A stretch of DNA of 64,000 nt, from assembly GCF_040744945.1 (NCBI RefSeq), contig NZ_CP160453.1, positions 4,774,001 to 4,838,000 of the forward strand. Reading direction: 5' to 3'. The DNA is from Saccharothrix sp. HUAS TT1. GTDB taxonomy: Bacteria > Actinomycetota > Actinomycetes > Mycobacteriales > Pseudonocardiaceae. The notes beneath the pieces were generated by a model. It was not told where the DNA came from and did no database searches. It saw only the letters and a program-made list of their open reading frames with translations. The position numbers were made by a program, and so were the translations under genes. Below are positions 1 to 41,400 of the stretch, one piece after another. Position 1 is the first letter of the stretch. Each line of letters starts with the position of its first letter.

Positions 1-1
1 G

Positions 2-27886
<27,885 letters not shown>

Positions 27887-27891
27887 CCTCC

Positions 27892-30800
27892 GTGGCCAGT
27901 GAAGACAAGCTGCTCGACTACCTCAAGCGGGCCACCGCCGACCTGCGCGACACCAAGCGCAGCCTGGACGAGGCGCGCCGCCGCGAACGGGAGCCGATCG
28001 CGGTGGTCGGGATGGGCTGCCGGTTCCCCGGCGGCGTCGAGGACCCGGAGCAGCTGTGGGACCTGGTCGCGTCGGGCGGTGACGCCATCGGCGGTTTCCC
28101 GACCGACCGCGGTTGGGACCTGGCCGCGCTCGGCGAGGCGGCGGCCACGGCCCGCGGCGGGTTCCTGCCCGGCGCGGGCGACTTCGACGCGGACTTCTTC
28201 GGCATCTCGCCGCGCGAGGCGCTGGCCATGGACCCGCAGCAGCGCCTGCTGCTGGAGGTCGCGTGGGAGGCGCTGGAGCGGGCCGGGCTCGACCCGACCG
28301 CGTTGCGCGGCGGCGACACCGGCGTGTTCGTCGGCACGAACGGCCAGGAGTACGGGCACCTGGTGCACGCCTCGGGCGCGGACGTCGAGGGCCACCTGGG
28401 CACCGGCAACGCGGCCAGCGTGCTGTCCGGCCGGTTGGCGTACGTGCTCGGCCTGGAAGGCCCGGCCGTCACCGTGGACACGGCGTGCTCGTCGTCCCTG
28501 GTCGCGCTGCACTGGGCCGCGCACGCCCTGCGCACCCGCGAGTGCGGGCTGGCGCTGGCCGGCGGCGTGACGGTGATGGCGTCGCCCGGCGCGTTCGTGG
28601 AGTTCTCCCGGCAGGGCGGCCTGTCCTTCGACGGCCGGTGCAAGGCGTTCGCCGACGGCGCGGACGGCACCGGCTGGTCCGAGGGCGTGGGCGTGCTGGT
28701 GCTGGAGCGGCTGTCCGACGCGCAGCGCAACGGCCACCGCGTGCTGGCCGTGATCCGGGGCTCGGCGGTCAACTCAGACGGCGCGTCCAACGGCCTGACC
28801 GCGCCCAACGGCCCGTCCCAGCGCCGGGTGATCTGGCAGGCCCTGGCCAACGCCGACCTGTCACCGTCCGAAGTGGACGTCATCGAGGCGCACGGCACCG
28901 GGACGTCGCTGGGCGACCCGATCGAGGCGCAGGCGCTGCTGGCCACCTACGGCCTGGACCGCGAGACGCCCGCCTACCTGGGCTCGATCAAGTCGAACCT
29001 GGGCCACACCCAGGCCGCCGCCGGCGTCGCGGGCGTGATCAAGGCCGTGCAGGCGATGCGCCACGGCGTGCTGCCCGCGACCCTGCACGTGGAGCGCCCG
29101 TCGACCGCGGTCGACTGGTCGGCGGGCCGGGTGGAGCTGCTGACCGGGGCCCGCGACTGGCCGGCGGTGAACCGGCCGCGCCGGGCCGCGGTGTCGTCGT
29201 TCGGCCTGAGCGGGACCAACGCGCACGTGATCCTGGAACAGGCGCCGGAACCCGACGCCGCCGCGGTCGCCGAACCCGTTCCGGGCGCGGTCCCGGTCCT
29301 GGTGTCGGCCCGCGGCGCCGCCGCCCTGCGCGCCCAGGCCGCCAAGCTGCGCGACCACGTCGCCGGCTCCACCGCGCCCGTCGCCGACCTCGCGTTCTCC
29401 GCCGCCACCACGCGGGCCGCGCTCGACCAGCGGGCCGCCGTCGTCGCCCGCGACCGCCAAGGGCTCCTGACCGGCCTCGACGCGCTGGCCGCCGGCGCAC
29501 CGCACCCCGACGTGATCACCGGCGCGCCCGGTCGCGGCGGTCTGGCCGCGCTGTTCGCCGGTCAGGGCTCGCAGCGCGCGGGCGCGGGCCGGGAGCTGTA
29601 CGCCCGGCACCCGGTGTTCGCCGCCGCGCTGGACGAGGCGCTGGCCCTGCTCGACACGTCCACCGACGTGCTGTTCGCCGAACCCGGCACGCCGCGGGCC
29701 GCGCTGCTGGACTCCACCGACCACACCCAGGCGGCGCTGTTCGCGTTCGAGGTGGCGCTGTTCCGGCTCCTGGAGTCGTGGGGCGTGCGCCCGGACTTCC
29801 TGCTCGGCCACTCCGTCGGCGAGATCGCCGCCGCGCACGTCGCCGGCGTCCTCACCCTCGCCGACGCCTGCCGCCTGGTGTCCGCCCGCGGCCGGCTCAT
29901 GCGCGCGCTGCCGGAGGGCGGCGCGATGGTCGCCGTCCGCGCCGCCGAGGCCGACGTCCTGCCGCTGCTGCCGCCGGAGGTCGCGGTGGCCGCGGTGAAC
30001 GGGCCGGAGTCGGTCGTCCTGGCCGGGCCCGAGGACGCCGTGCTCGCCGTCGCCGACCGGCTGGGCGACAAGGCCAAGCGGCTGCGGGTGAGCCACGCGT
30101 TCCACTCGCCGCTGATGGACCCGGTGCTCGCCGAGTTCCGCGCCGTCGCCGAGACGATCACCCACGCCGAGCCGACGATCCCGATCGTGTCCACGGTGAC
30201 CGGCGCGCCGCTGCGCCCGGACAGCTGGGCCGACCACTGGGCCACCCAGGTCCGCTCCACCGTCCGGTTCGCCGACGGCGTCCGGCGGCTCGTGGACGAC
30301 GGCGTCCGCACGTTGCTCGAAATCGGGCCCGACGGGTCGGTGTCCGGCATGGCGCGGGCCAGTGCCGGTCCCGCCGCGGTCGTGCCCACGCTGCGCCGCG
30401 ACCGCGACGAGGACGAGGCGATGGCCGCGGCGGTGGGCGCGCTGGCGGTCGGCGGCGTGCGCCCCGACTGGGCAGCGTTCCTCGGCCCGCGCGCCGCGGT
30501 CGAGCTGCCGACCTACGCGTTCCGGCACGAGCGGTTCTGGCCGGAGGTCCCGGAGGACGTGCCGGCGGACGACGGCTTCTGGGACGTCCTGGCCGCCACC
30601 GACCTCGACCGGCTCAGCGCCGACCTCGACGTGGACGAGGCCGCGCTGGGCGCGGTCGTGCCCGCGCTGTCGGCGTGGCGGCGGCGCAGGCGCGAGCGGT
30701 TCGTCACCGACGGCCGCCGCTACCGCGCCGTGTGGACCCCGGTCGAGCCGGGCCCCGCCGGTGGAGCCGACCCGTGGCTGGTCGTCGTGCCCGCCGCGCA

Positions 30801-32490
30801 CCTCGGCTCCGAGTGGGCGGGGCAGGTCATCGCCGCGCTCGGTGTGACGGCCGTCGTGACGCCGGACGACCTGACCCGCGCCGGCCTCGTCGCGTCACTG
30901 CGGCCCGCGCTGCTCGACGGGGCCGACTTCGGCGGCGTGCTGTCCCTGCTGGCCCTGGCGGACCCGACCGCCGGCGCGTGCCTCGTGCAGGCGCTCGGCG
31001 ACCTCGGCGTGGACGCCCCGCTGTGGTGCGCGACCCGCGACGTCGAGTCGGACCCGGCCCAGGCCGCCGCGTGGGGCCTCGGCCGCGTCGCCGCCCTGGA
31101 GTACCCGCGCCGCTGGGGCGGGATGGTCGACCTGCCCGCCGCGGTGGACCCCGAAACCGCCACCCTGCTGCCGCGCGTGCTGGCGGGTGATGAGGACCAG
31201 GTGGCGGTGCGCGCGGACGGCGTGCTGGCCAGACGCCTCATCCCCGCGCCCGCCCGGACCCAGGGCTCGACCGGCGCGTGGTCCGGCGACTCCGTGCTGA
31301 TCGCGGGCGGCACCGGCCGGGTCGGGTCGCGAATCGCCCGCCACCTGGCCCGTGAAGGTGTCCACCTGCTGCTGGTCGCCCGAACCGCACCGGACCCCGC
31401 CGCGCCCACCACCCTGTCCGCCGCCCCGCTTTCCGCCGCGCCCGCCGACCTGTCCGCTGCCGCGCCCGCCGACCTGCCTGCCGACCCGACCGCTGCCGCA
31501 CCTGCCGCCGCACTCGCTGCCGCCTCGCCCGCCGACCTGCTTGCCGCCGCGCACGCCGAACTGCGCGCCGAACTCGAAGCGGCGGGTGCCCGGGTCACGT
31601 TCGTCGCCTGCGACCTCACCGACCGCGCCGCCGTGGACGCGCTGCTCGCCGAACACCCCGTCACCTCCGTCGTCCACGCCATCGGCGTCCACGACGACCG
31701 GGTGGTCGACAGCGCCGACGCCGCCCACCTCGCCCACGCCCTCACCCCGGCGCGCACCGCCACCACCCTGCACGAGGCCACCGCCCACCTCGACCTCGCC
31801 GCCTTCGTCCTCTGCTCCTCGCTGACCGGCGTCACCGGCGTCCTCGGCCGCGCCGGGCACGCCGCCGCGCACGCCGTCCTCGACGCCCTCGCCGAGCACC
31901 GCCACGCGCGCGGCCTGCCCGCCACCTCCGTCGCCTGGGGCCCGTGGGCGCTGCCGGACAACCCCGCCACCACCGCCTTCGGTCGCGGTGTCACGCCGGT
32001 GGAGCCCGAGTCGGCCCTGGACGCGCTGGACCTCGCGGTCGCCGAAGGGCTGCCCGCGCTGACCGTCGCCGACGTGGACTGGTCCGCCTTCCTGGACCTG
32101 TCGCTGCTCAGCCGACCCACCCCGCTGTTCGCCGACCTCCCGCAGGCCCGGCACGCGGTCGCCGCCGCCGAGGCCGACCGGACCGACGCCGGCACCACCA
32201 CCTCCGAGCTGCGCGAACGCCTCGCCACCATGCCGGAGGACGACCGGGGCGCGGCGGTGCTCGACGCCGTCCGCACGGTCGCCGCGTCCGTGCTGCGCCG
32301 CTCCGACCCCGCCGCGATCGAGGCCGACCGGCCGTTCCGCGACCTCGGCTTCGACTCGCTGACCGCCGTCGAACTGCGCAACGGCCTGGGCGCGCTGACC
32401 GGCCTGAACCTGCCCGCCACCCTCGTCTTCGACCACCCGACGCCCGCCGTGCTCGCCGCGCACGTCCTCGCCGAACTGGTCGGCGGCCCG
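27892..32490 (+). other. PKS module G KS-AT-KR(inactive)-ACP
   Basis: The docking helix is followed by the KS from about 27994, with its active Cys at 28486-28488. AT, about 29545-30420, has GHSVGE and HAFH (malonyl). A dimerisation-element-like helix, DDGFWDVL to [12 protein letters not shown], lies at about 30567-30700. KR, about 31290-31960, keeps a nucleotide-binding-like GGTGRVG, but the LDD motif reads HDD and GxxNYAAAN reads [12 protein letters not shown] has GFDSL near 32347. Predicted output is a ketone. Confidence 0.92.
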
Positions 32491-35400
32491 GCGGCGCTCG
32501 TGCCGACCACCGTCCGCACCGCCGTGGACGACGACCCGATCGCGATCGTCGGCATGGCGTGCCGCTACCCGGGCGGTGTGCGGTCGCCGGAGGACCTGTG
32601 GGACCTGCTGGTGGAGGGGCGCGACGGCATCGGCCCGTTCCCCGCCGACCGCGGCTGGGACCTGGACGTGTTGGCGGGCGCGGACTTCGGGTCGTCGCGG
32701 ACCCGCGAAGGCGGCTTCCTGGAGGGCGCGGCGGGCTTCGACGCCGGGTTCTTCGAGATCTCGCCGCGCGAGGCGCTGGCGATGGACCCGCAGCAGCGGC
32801 TGCTGCTGGAGGTCGCCTGGGAGTCGCTGGAGCGCGCGGGCATCGACCCGGCGACCCTGCGCGGCCGGGACACCGGCGTGTTCGTCGGCACCAGCGGCCA
32901 GGACTACGCGGGCGTCGCCGCCCACGCGCACGAAGAGGTGCTGGGCCACCTCAACAGCGGCAACTCGGCCAGCGTGCTGTCCGGCCGCATCTCCTACGTG
33001 CTCGGCCTCGAAGGCCCGGCGGTCACCGTGGACACGGCGTGCTCGTCGTCCCTGGTGGCCCTGCACCTGGCCGCGCGGTCGCTGCGCGCGGGGGAGTGCT
33101 CGCTGGCGCTGGCCGGCGGCGTGATGGTGATGTCCACCCCGGCCGGGTTCATCGAGTTCAGCGAGCAGGGCGCGATGTCGGCCGACGGCCGCTGCCGCTC
33201 GTTCGCCGACAGCGCGGACGGCGTGGGCTGGTCCGAGGGCGTCGGCGTGCTGGTGCTCGAACGGCTCTCCGACGCCCGCCGCAACGGCCACGAAGTGCTG
33301 GCCGTGGTCAAGGGCAGCGCGGTCAACCAGGACGGCGCGTCCAACGGCCTGACCGCGCCCAATGGCCCGTCACAGCAACGCGTCATCCGCGCCGCCCTCG
33401 CCGACGCCGGCCTCGCACCATCCGAAGTGGACCTGGTGGAGGCGCACGGCACGGGCACCACGCTGGGCGACCCGATCGAGGCGCAGGCCGTGCTCGCCGC
33501 CTACGGGCAGGAGCGCGAGCGCCCGCTGCTGCTCGGGTCGATCAAGTCGAACATCGGCCACTCGCAGGCCGCGGCGGGCGTCGCGGGCGTGATCAAGGTC
33601 GTGCTCGCCATGCGCCACGGCCTGGCCCCGCGCAGCCTGCACCTGGACGCGCCGTCGTCGCACGTGGACTGGACGGCGGGCGCCGTCGAACTGCTGGCGC
33701 GGGCCCGGTCCTGGCCGGAGACCGGTCGGCCGTGGCGGGCGGGCGTGTCCTCGTTCGGCGTCAGCGGCACCAACGCGCACACCATCATCGAGCAGGCCCC
33801 CGACGCGCCGACCGCACCCGAACCGCCCGGCCCCGAGCCGGTCGCGGACCGCGTGCTGCCGTGGGTGCTGTCGGCGAAGACCCCGGCCGCGCTGCGCGAC
33901 CAGGCCGCCCGGCTGGCGGCGTTCGTCGGCGAGCGCACCGACCTGCGCACCGTCGACCTGGCGTACTCGCTGCTCACGAGCCGGTCCGCGTTCACCCACC
34001 GGGCCGCCGTCGTGGCCGCCGATCGGGACGGGGCGGTCGCCCGCCTGACCGCGTTCGCCGAGAACGGCGAGGGCGTCGCCACCCGCGGCAGGCCCCGCAC
34101 CGCGTTCGTATTCGCGGGCCAGGGCTCGCAGCGCGCCCGGATGGGCTGCGAGCTGCACGCGTCGCACCCCGTGTTCGCCGCCGCGCTGGACGAGGTGGCC
34201 GCGACGCTCGACGCCGAGCTGGGCTGGTCGCTGCGCGACGTCCTGCTGAACGCCGACCTGGACCGGACCGGGTTCGCCCAGCCCGCGCTGTTCGCCGTCG
34301 AGGTGGCCCTGTTCCGGCTGCTGGAGTCGGCGGGCGTGCGGCCGGACGTGCTGGTCGGGCACTCGGTGGGCGAGATCGCCGCCGCGCACGTGGCGGGCGT
34401 GTTCTCGCTGGCCGACGCGTGCCGCCTGGTGGTGGCGCGGGCGAACCTGATGCAGGCCCTGCCCGCGGGCGGCGCGATGCTCGCGGTGGCCGCCCCCGAG
34501 GACGTCGTCGTGCCGCTGCTGGTCGACGGCGTCTCGATCGCCGCCGTCAACGGTCCCGCGTCGCTGGTGGTCGCCGGACCGGAGGCCGGTGTCCTGGCCG
34601 TTCAGGAACGGCTGGCCGGGCACCGGACCAAGCGACTGCGGGTCAGCCACGCGTTCCACTCGGCGTTGATGGACCCGGTGCTGGACGACTTCCGCCGCGT
34701 GCTGGACGGGATCGCGTTCGAAGCACCCCGGATCGCCTACGAGTCCACGGCCAACGGGCAGTGGGACTCACCGGAGTACTGGGTCCGGCAGGTCCGCGAC
34801 ACCGTCCGGTTCGCCGACGCCGTGCGCGCGACCGGCGCCGCGCTGTTCGTCGAGGTCGGGCCGGACGGGTCGCTGACCGGCGCGGTGCAGGACAGCGCGG
34901 CGGACGACGCGGTCGTCGTGCCGCTGCTGCGCCGGGACCGCGACGAGCCGACGACGCTGGTCACCGCCCTGGCGCAGCTGCACACCGCAGGTGCGGGCGG
35001 CGCCCTGGCGGCCTTCGCGGGAACCGGAGCGCGCCGCGTCGACCTGCCCACCTACGCCTTCCAGCACACCCGCTACTGGCCGCGCACCTCGGACGTCGCG
35101 GGCGACGTGACGGCGGCGGGCCTGCGCCCGGTCGGCCACCCGCTGCTGGGCGCGGCCGTCGAGCTGCCCGACTCGGACGGGCACCTGTTCACGAGCAGCC
35201 TGTCCGTGCGCAGCCACCCGTGGCTCGCCGACCACGCCGTGCTCGGCGCGATCGTCGTCCCCGGCACCGCCTACCTGGAGCTGGCCGTCCGCGCCGCCGA
35301 CGAGGTCGGCTGCGCCCGCGTCGAGGAGCTGACCCTCCAGACCCCGCTCGTGCTGCCCGCCCGAGGCCGGGTGGACGTGCAGGTCGCAGTGGGCGCGCCC

Positions 35401-38400
35401 GCCGACGACGGCACGCGCGCGCTCGCCGTGTACTCCCGCCAGGAGACCGCCGACCAGCCGTGGACGCGGCACGCGACCGGCGTGCTGGCCGTCGCCGCCC
35501 TGCCCGCCGCGCCCGGTCGGGCCGAGTGGCCGCCGACCGGCGCGACCGCCGTGCCGCTGGACGGCTTCTACGACGACCTCGCCGAGGGCGGGTTCGGCTA
35601 CGGGCCCGCGTTCCAGGGGCTCACCGCCGTGTGGCAGCGCGGTGACGACACGTTCGCGGAGGTCGTGCTGCCGCGGACCGACGACTCGGTGGACGCCTCC
35701 GCGTTCGCCCTGCACCCGGCCCTGCTCGACGCCGCCCTGCACGCCTCCGCGTTCGCCCTGCCCGGCAGCGGCGGCGCGGGCCGGCTGCCGTTCTCCTGGT
35801 CCGGTGTCACCGTCCACGCGGGCGGCGCGGGCGCGGTGCGGGTCAAGCTCACCCCGGTCGGCCCGGACGCGGTGGCGCTGACCGTGGCCGACGCGGACGG
35901 TGAGCCGGTCGCCACGGTCACCTCGCTGACCCTGCGCCCGGTCGCCGCCGACGCCCTCGCCGCGCCGGCCGCGCCGACCTCGGTGTTCCGCGTCGACTGG
36001 ACGCCGGTGACCGCCGAGGCGGCCCCGCTGGACGCGCCGGTCGTCGTCGGCCCGCACGACCTGGGCCTGCCCGGCGCGGTGCGCCACACCTCGCTGGACG
36101 ACCTCGCCGAGGCGAGCGGCGTGGTGTTCGCGCCGGTCGAGGGCGACCCGGCACGGCCGGTCGAGTCCGCGCACGAGGTCGCGGTGCGGGTCTTGGAGCT
36201 GTGCCGGACCTGGGTGTCCGACACCCGGTTCGGCGACGCGGTGCTGGTCGTCGTCACGCGCGGCGCGATGTCCGTGGGTGGCGAGGACGTCGCCGACCTC
36301 GCCGCCGCCGGCGCGTGGGGCCTGGTGCGGTCCGCGCTGATGGAGGAGCCCGGCCGGTTCGCGCTGGTCGACCTCGGCCCGGACGAGCCCGCCGAGGCGC
36401 TGGCCGCCGTGCTGGCCGCCGGCGAACCCCAGGCCGCCGTGCGCGCCGGCGACGTGCTCGTGCCCCGCTTCGCCCGCGTGCCCGCCGACGCGCCCCGCCG
36501 CACGTCACCGCTGGTCGACGCCGACCGCGCGGTCCTCGTCGCCGGTGGCACGGGCGGCCTGGGCGGGATGCTGGCCCGGCACCTGGTGACCCACCACGGC
36601 GCGCGCCGGCTGGTGCTCGCCGGTCGTCGCGGCCCGGCCGCCGCCGGGGTGGACGAGCTGGTCGCCGACCTGACCGGGCTGGGCGCGGACATCTCCGTGG
36701 CCGCCTGCGACTTCACCGACCGCGACGCCGTGCGCGCCCTCGTCGCGGCGCACCCGGTGGGCGCGGTCGTGCACGCCGCCGGCGTCCTGGACGACGGCGT
36801 GCTGACGTCGTTGACGCCGGAGCGGATGGCCGGGGTGCTGCGGCCGAAGGTCGACGTGGCCTGGCACCTGCACGAGGCCACCGCCCACCTCGACCTGACC
36901 GCGTTCCTGGCCTACTCGTCGGTGTCCGGCACGCTCGGCAGCCCCGGCCAGGCCAACTACGCCGCCGCCAACGCCTGGGTCGACGCGCTCATGCAGCACC
37001 GCGCCGCCGCCGGCCTGCCCGGCCAGTCCCTGGTGTGGGGGCCGTGGGCGCAGGAGGGCGGCCTCACCGGCTCGCTCACCGACGCCGACCTGCAGCGCAT
37101 GGCCCGCTCCGGCATGCCCGCCATGCCCGCCGAGACCGGCCTCGCGCTGTTCGACGCGGCCGTGGCGACCGCCGAACCCGTGGCCGCGCCGCTGCACCTG
37201 GACCTCGCCGTGCTGCGCGGCCGGTTCGAGGTGCCCGCCCTGCTGCGCGGCCTCGTGCCGCCCGCCCGCCGGTCCGCCGCCCGCGCCGGCTCCGACGCCG
37301 CCCGCGCGCTGTCCGACGTCCTGTCCGCGCTGCCCGCCGACGAACGGGCGGGCGCGCTGGCCGGGATGGTCGCCGAGCAGGTCGCCGTCGTGCTCGGGCA
37401 CGGCTCGGCCGACGCCGTCGACCCCGACCTGCCGTTCCGCGAACTCGGCTTCGACTCGCTGACCTCCGTCGACCTGCGCAACCGGCTCGGCGCGGCCACC
37501 GGCCTGCGGCTGCCCGCGACCCTGGTGTTCGACTACCCGACCCCGGCCGCGCTCGCCGCCTACCTGGGTGACGAACTGCTCGGCACGCTCGCCGACGCGC
37601 CCACCGCCCCGACCACGCGCGTCTCCGACGACGACCCGATCGTGATCGTCGGCATGGGCTGCCGCTACCCGGGCGGGGTGCGCTCGCCCGAGGACCTGTG
37701 GCGGCTCGTCAGCGACGGCGTGGACGCGGTCACCGACTTCCCGACCGACCGGGGCTGGGACGTCGACAACCTCTACCACCCCGACCCCGCGCACCCCGGC
37801 ACGTCCTACACCCGGTCCGGCGGGTTCCTGCACGAGGCGCCCGAGTTCGACGCGGCGTTCTTCGGCCTGTCGCCCCGCGAGGCGCTGGCCACCGACGCGC
37901 AGCAGCGGCTGCTGCTGGAGGCGTCCTGGGAAGCCGTCGAACGCGCGGGCGTCGACCCCGTGACGCTGCGCGGCAGCCGGACCGGCGTGTTCGTCGGCGT
38001 GATGTACAGCGACTACGCGTTCACCCTGTTCAACGTCGCGGACGCCGAGGGCTACGGCGGCAACGGCAGCGGCGGCAGCATCGCCTCCGGCCGGGTCGCC
38101 TACACCCTCGGCCTGGAGGGCCCGGCGATCACCGTCGACACGGCGTGCTCGTCGTCCCTGGTCACGCTGCACCTCGCGGCGCAGGCGCTGCGGCAGGGCG
38201 AGTGCGACCTGGCGCTGGCGGGCGGCGTGACCGTCATGTCCACGCCCAACGTGTTCGTCGACTACAGCCGGCAGCGCGGCGTGTCCCCGGACGGCCGCTG
38301 CAAGTCGTTCTCCGACAGCGCGGACGGCGTCGGCTGGGGCGAGGGCGTCGGCATCCTGGTCCTGGAGCGGCTGTCCGATGCGCGGCGCAACGGGCACGAC

Positions 38401-41400
38401 GTGCTCGCGGTCGTCCGCGGCTCGGCGGTCAACCAGGACGGCGCGTCGAACGGGCTCACGGCCCCGAACGGGCCGTCGCAGCAGCGGGTGATCCGGGCGG
38501 CGCTGGCGTCCGCGGGCCTGCGACCGTCCGATGTGGACGTGGTGGAGGCGCACGGCACCGGCACGACGCTGGGTGACCCGATCGAGGCGCAGGCGGTGCT
38601 GGCCACCTACGGGCAGGACCGCGAGCGCCCGCTGCTGCTCGGGTCGATCAAGTCGAACCTGGGCCACACCCAGGCGGCGGCGGGCGTCGCGGGCGTCATC
38701 AAGGTGGTCATGGCGATGCGGCACGGCGTCGTGCCGCGCACCCTGCACCTGGGCGCGCCGTCGTCCCACGTGGACTGGGACGCGGGCGACGTCGACCTGG
38801 TGCCCGAGCCGGTGCCGTGGCCGGAGACCGGCCGGGTGCGCCGCGCGGGCGTGTCGTCGTTCGGCATCAGCGGCACCAACGCGCACACCATCATCGAGCA
38901 GTGGCCCGCCGCGCCGGACCGCTCCGACGCCGCCGTCACCCCGTCCGCCGTGCCGCTCGTGCTGTCCGCCAAGACGCCGGAGGCGTTGCGCGACCAAGCC
39001 GCGCGGCTGGCGGCGCACCTGGCGGACGCCGACCTGCTCGACACGGCGTTCTCGCTGGTCACCAGCCGGTCGTGGTTCGAGCACCGGACCGCCGTCACGG
39101 CCGTGACGCGGGCCGACGCGATCGGCGCGCTGACCGCGTTCGCCGAGGGCGGCACGTCGTCCGCCGTGCGCGGCAAGCCCCGCGTGGGCCTGCTGTTCGC
39201 GGGCCAGGGCGCGCAGCGGGTCGGCATGGGGGAGGAGCTGGCCGCCCGTCACCCCGTGTTCGCCGACGCCCTCGCCGAGGTCTACGCCGCGCTGGACGCC
39301 GAGCTCGGCCTGTCGCTGCGCGAGGTCGTCACCTCCGGCGACGGGCGGCTGGACGACACCGCGTTCACCCAGCCCGCCCTGTTCGCGGTGGAGGTGGCGC
39401 TGTTCCGGCTCGTGCGCTCGTGGGGCGTGCGGCCGGACGTGCTGGTCGGGCACTCGGTCGGCGAGATCGCCGCCGCGCACGTCGCCGGCGTGCTGTCCCT
39501 GGCCGACGCCGCGCGCATGGTCGTCGCCCGCGGTCGGCTGATGTCCGCGCTGCCGTCCGGCGGCGCGATGGTGTCGGTGCGCGCCTCCGTCGAGGACGTC
39601 GCGCCCGTGCTGGACGACGACGTGGTGCTGGCCGCCGTGAACGCCCCGGACGCCCTGGTGATCGCCGGTCCGGAGGACCGCGTGCGGGCCGCCGCGGACC
39701 GGCTGGCCGACGCCGGCCACCGCGCGCGCCGGCTCGCCGTGAGCCACGCGTTCCACTCCCCGCTGATGGACCCGGTGCTGGCGGAGTTCCGGGCCGTCGT
39801 CGCGGACCTGGCGTTCGCGCCGCCGGAGATCCCGATCACCTCGACCGTGACCGCGCAGCCGCTGGACGCGCGGACCGCGTGCTCGCCGGACTACTGGGTG
39901 GACCAGGTGCGGCGGACCGTGCGGTTCGCCGACGCGGTGGCGTCGCTGGACGTCACCGCGCTGGTGGAGGTCGGGCCGGACGGCTCGCTCAGCGCCGCCA
40001 CCGGGGCCGTCCCGCTGCTGCGGCGCGGCGTCGGCGAAGAGGTGTCCGCCGCCACCGCGCTCGGCCGCCTCGCGGTGGCGGGCGTGCCCGTGACGTGGGC
40101 GGAGGTGTTCGCGGGCACCGGCGCCCGGCGCGCCGACCTGCCGACCTACGCCTTCCAGCACCGCCACTACTGGCCGCAGGGCCTGCGGCTGATGGCGGGC
40201 GGCCTGGGCAGCCTCGGCCTGCGCGACTCCGGCCACCCGCTGCTCGCCGCGAGCGTCGAGCTGACCGAGACCGGCGGCCACCTGTTCACCGGCAGCCTGT
40301 CGCTCGACACGCACCCGTGGCTCGCCGACCACGCCGTGCTCGGCGCGGCGATCCTGCCCGGCACCGCGTTCCTGGACCTGGCCGCGCACGTCGCCGCCGA
40401 GGCCGGGTGCGCGCGGGTGGAGGAGCTGACCCTCGCCGCGCCGCTCGTCCTGCCCGAACGAGGTTCGGTCGTGGTGCAGGTCGCCGTCGGCGCGGCCGAC
40501 GACACCGGCGCCCGGCCGCTGACCGTCCACTCGCGACCGGAGGACGACGACGGCCCGTGGACCCGGCACGCCACCGGCGCCGCGACGCCGGTCGCCGGTG
40601 ACCCGGTGGCGCTGACCACGTGGCCGCCCGCCGACGCCGAACCGGTCGACCTGGACGGGTTCTACGAGCGGGCCGCCGACGACGGCTTCGCGTACGGACC
40701 GGTGTTCCAGGGCCTGACCTCGGTGTGGCGCGCGGGCGGTGTCGTGCACGTGGAGGCCGACCTGCCCGAGGAGCACCGGGCCGCCGCGGCGGCGTTCGGC
40801 GTGCACCCGGCGCTGCTCGACGCGGTGCTCCAAGCAGTCGGCTTCGCCGGGTTGGCCGGCGGTCGCCTGCCGTTCTCGTGGCGCGGCGCGACCCTGCACG
40901 CCGCCGGAGCCACCGCGCTGCGCGCGACCGTCATCCCCACGGGGGCGAACGAGGTGTCGCTGCGCGTGGCGGACGGCGCGGGCAACCCGGTCGCCACCGT
41001 CGAGGGCCTGGTGCTGCGCGAGGTGGCGTCCGGCCAGGTGGCCGTGACGACTCCCCGTGACGCGCTGTTCGGCGTCGACTGGGCGCCGGTGCCGACCACC
41101 GCGACGACCACCGCGGGCTGCGCCGCCCTCGGCGCCCCGATCCCCGGCCTCGACCTGCCGGTGCACGCGGACCTGGCCGAGCTGGTGGCCGCGGAGGACG
41201 TGCCGAGCGCGGTCGCCGTCGTGGTCGAGAGCGCCGGCGGCGACCTCCCGGGGTCCGTCCGGGCCACCGCGGGCGCGGCGCTCGACCTGCTCCAGCGGTG
41301 GTTCGCCGAGCCCCGCCTCGCCGACACCCGGCTGGTCCTGGTGACCTCCGGCGCGGTCGGCGACGACCCGGACCCGGCGCTCGCCGCCGTGTGGGGCCTC

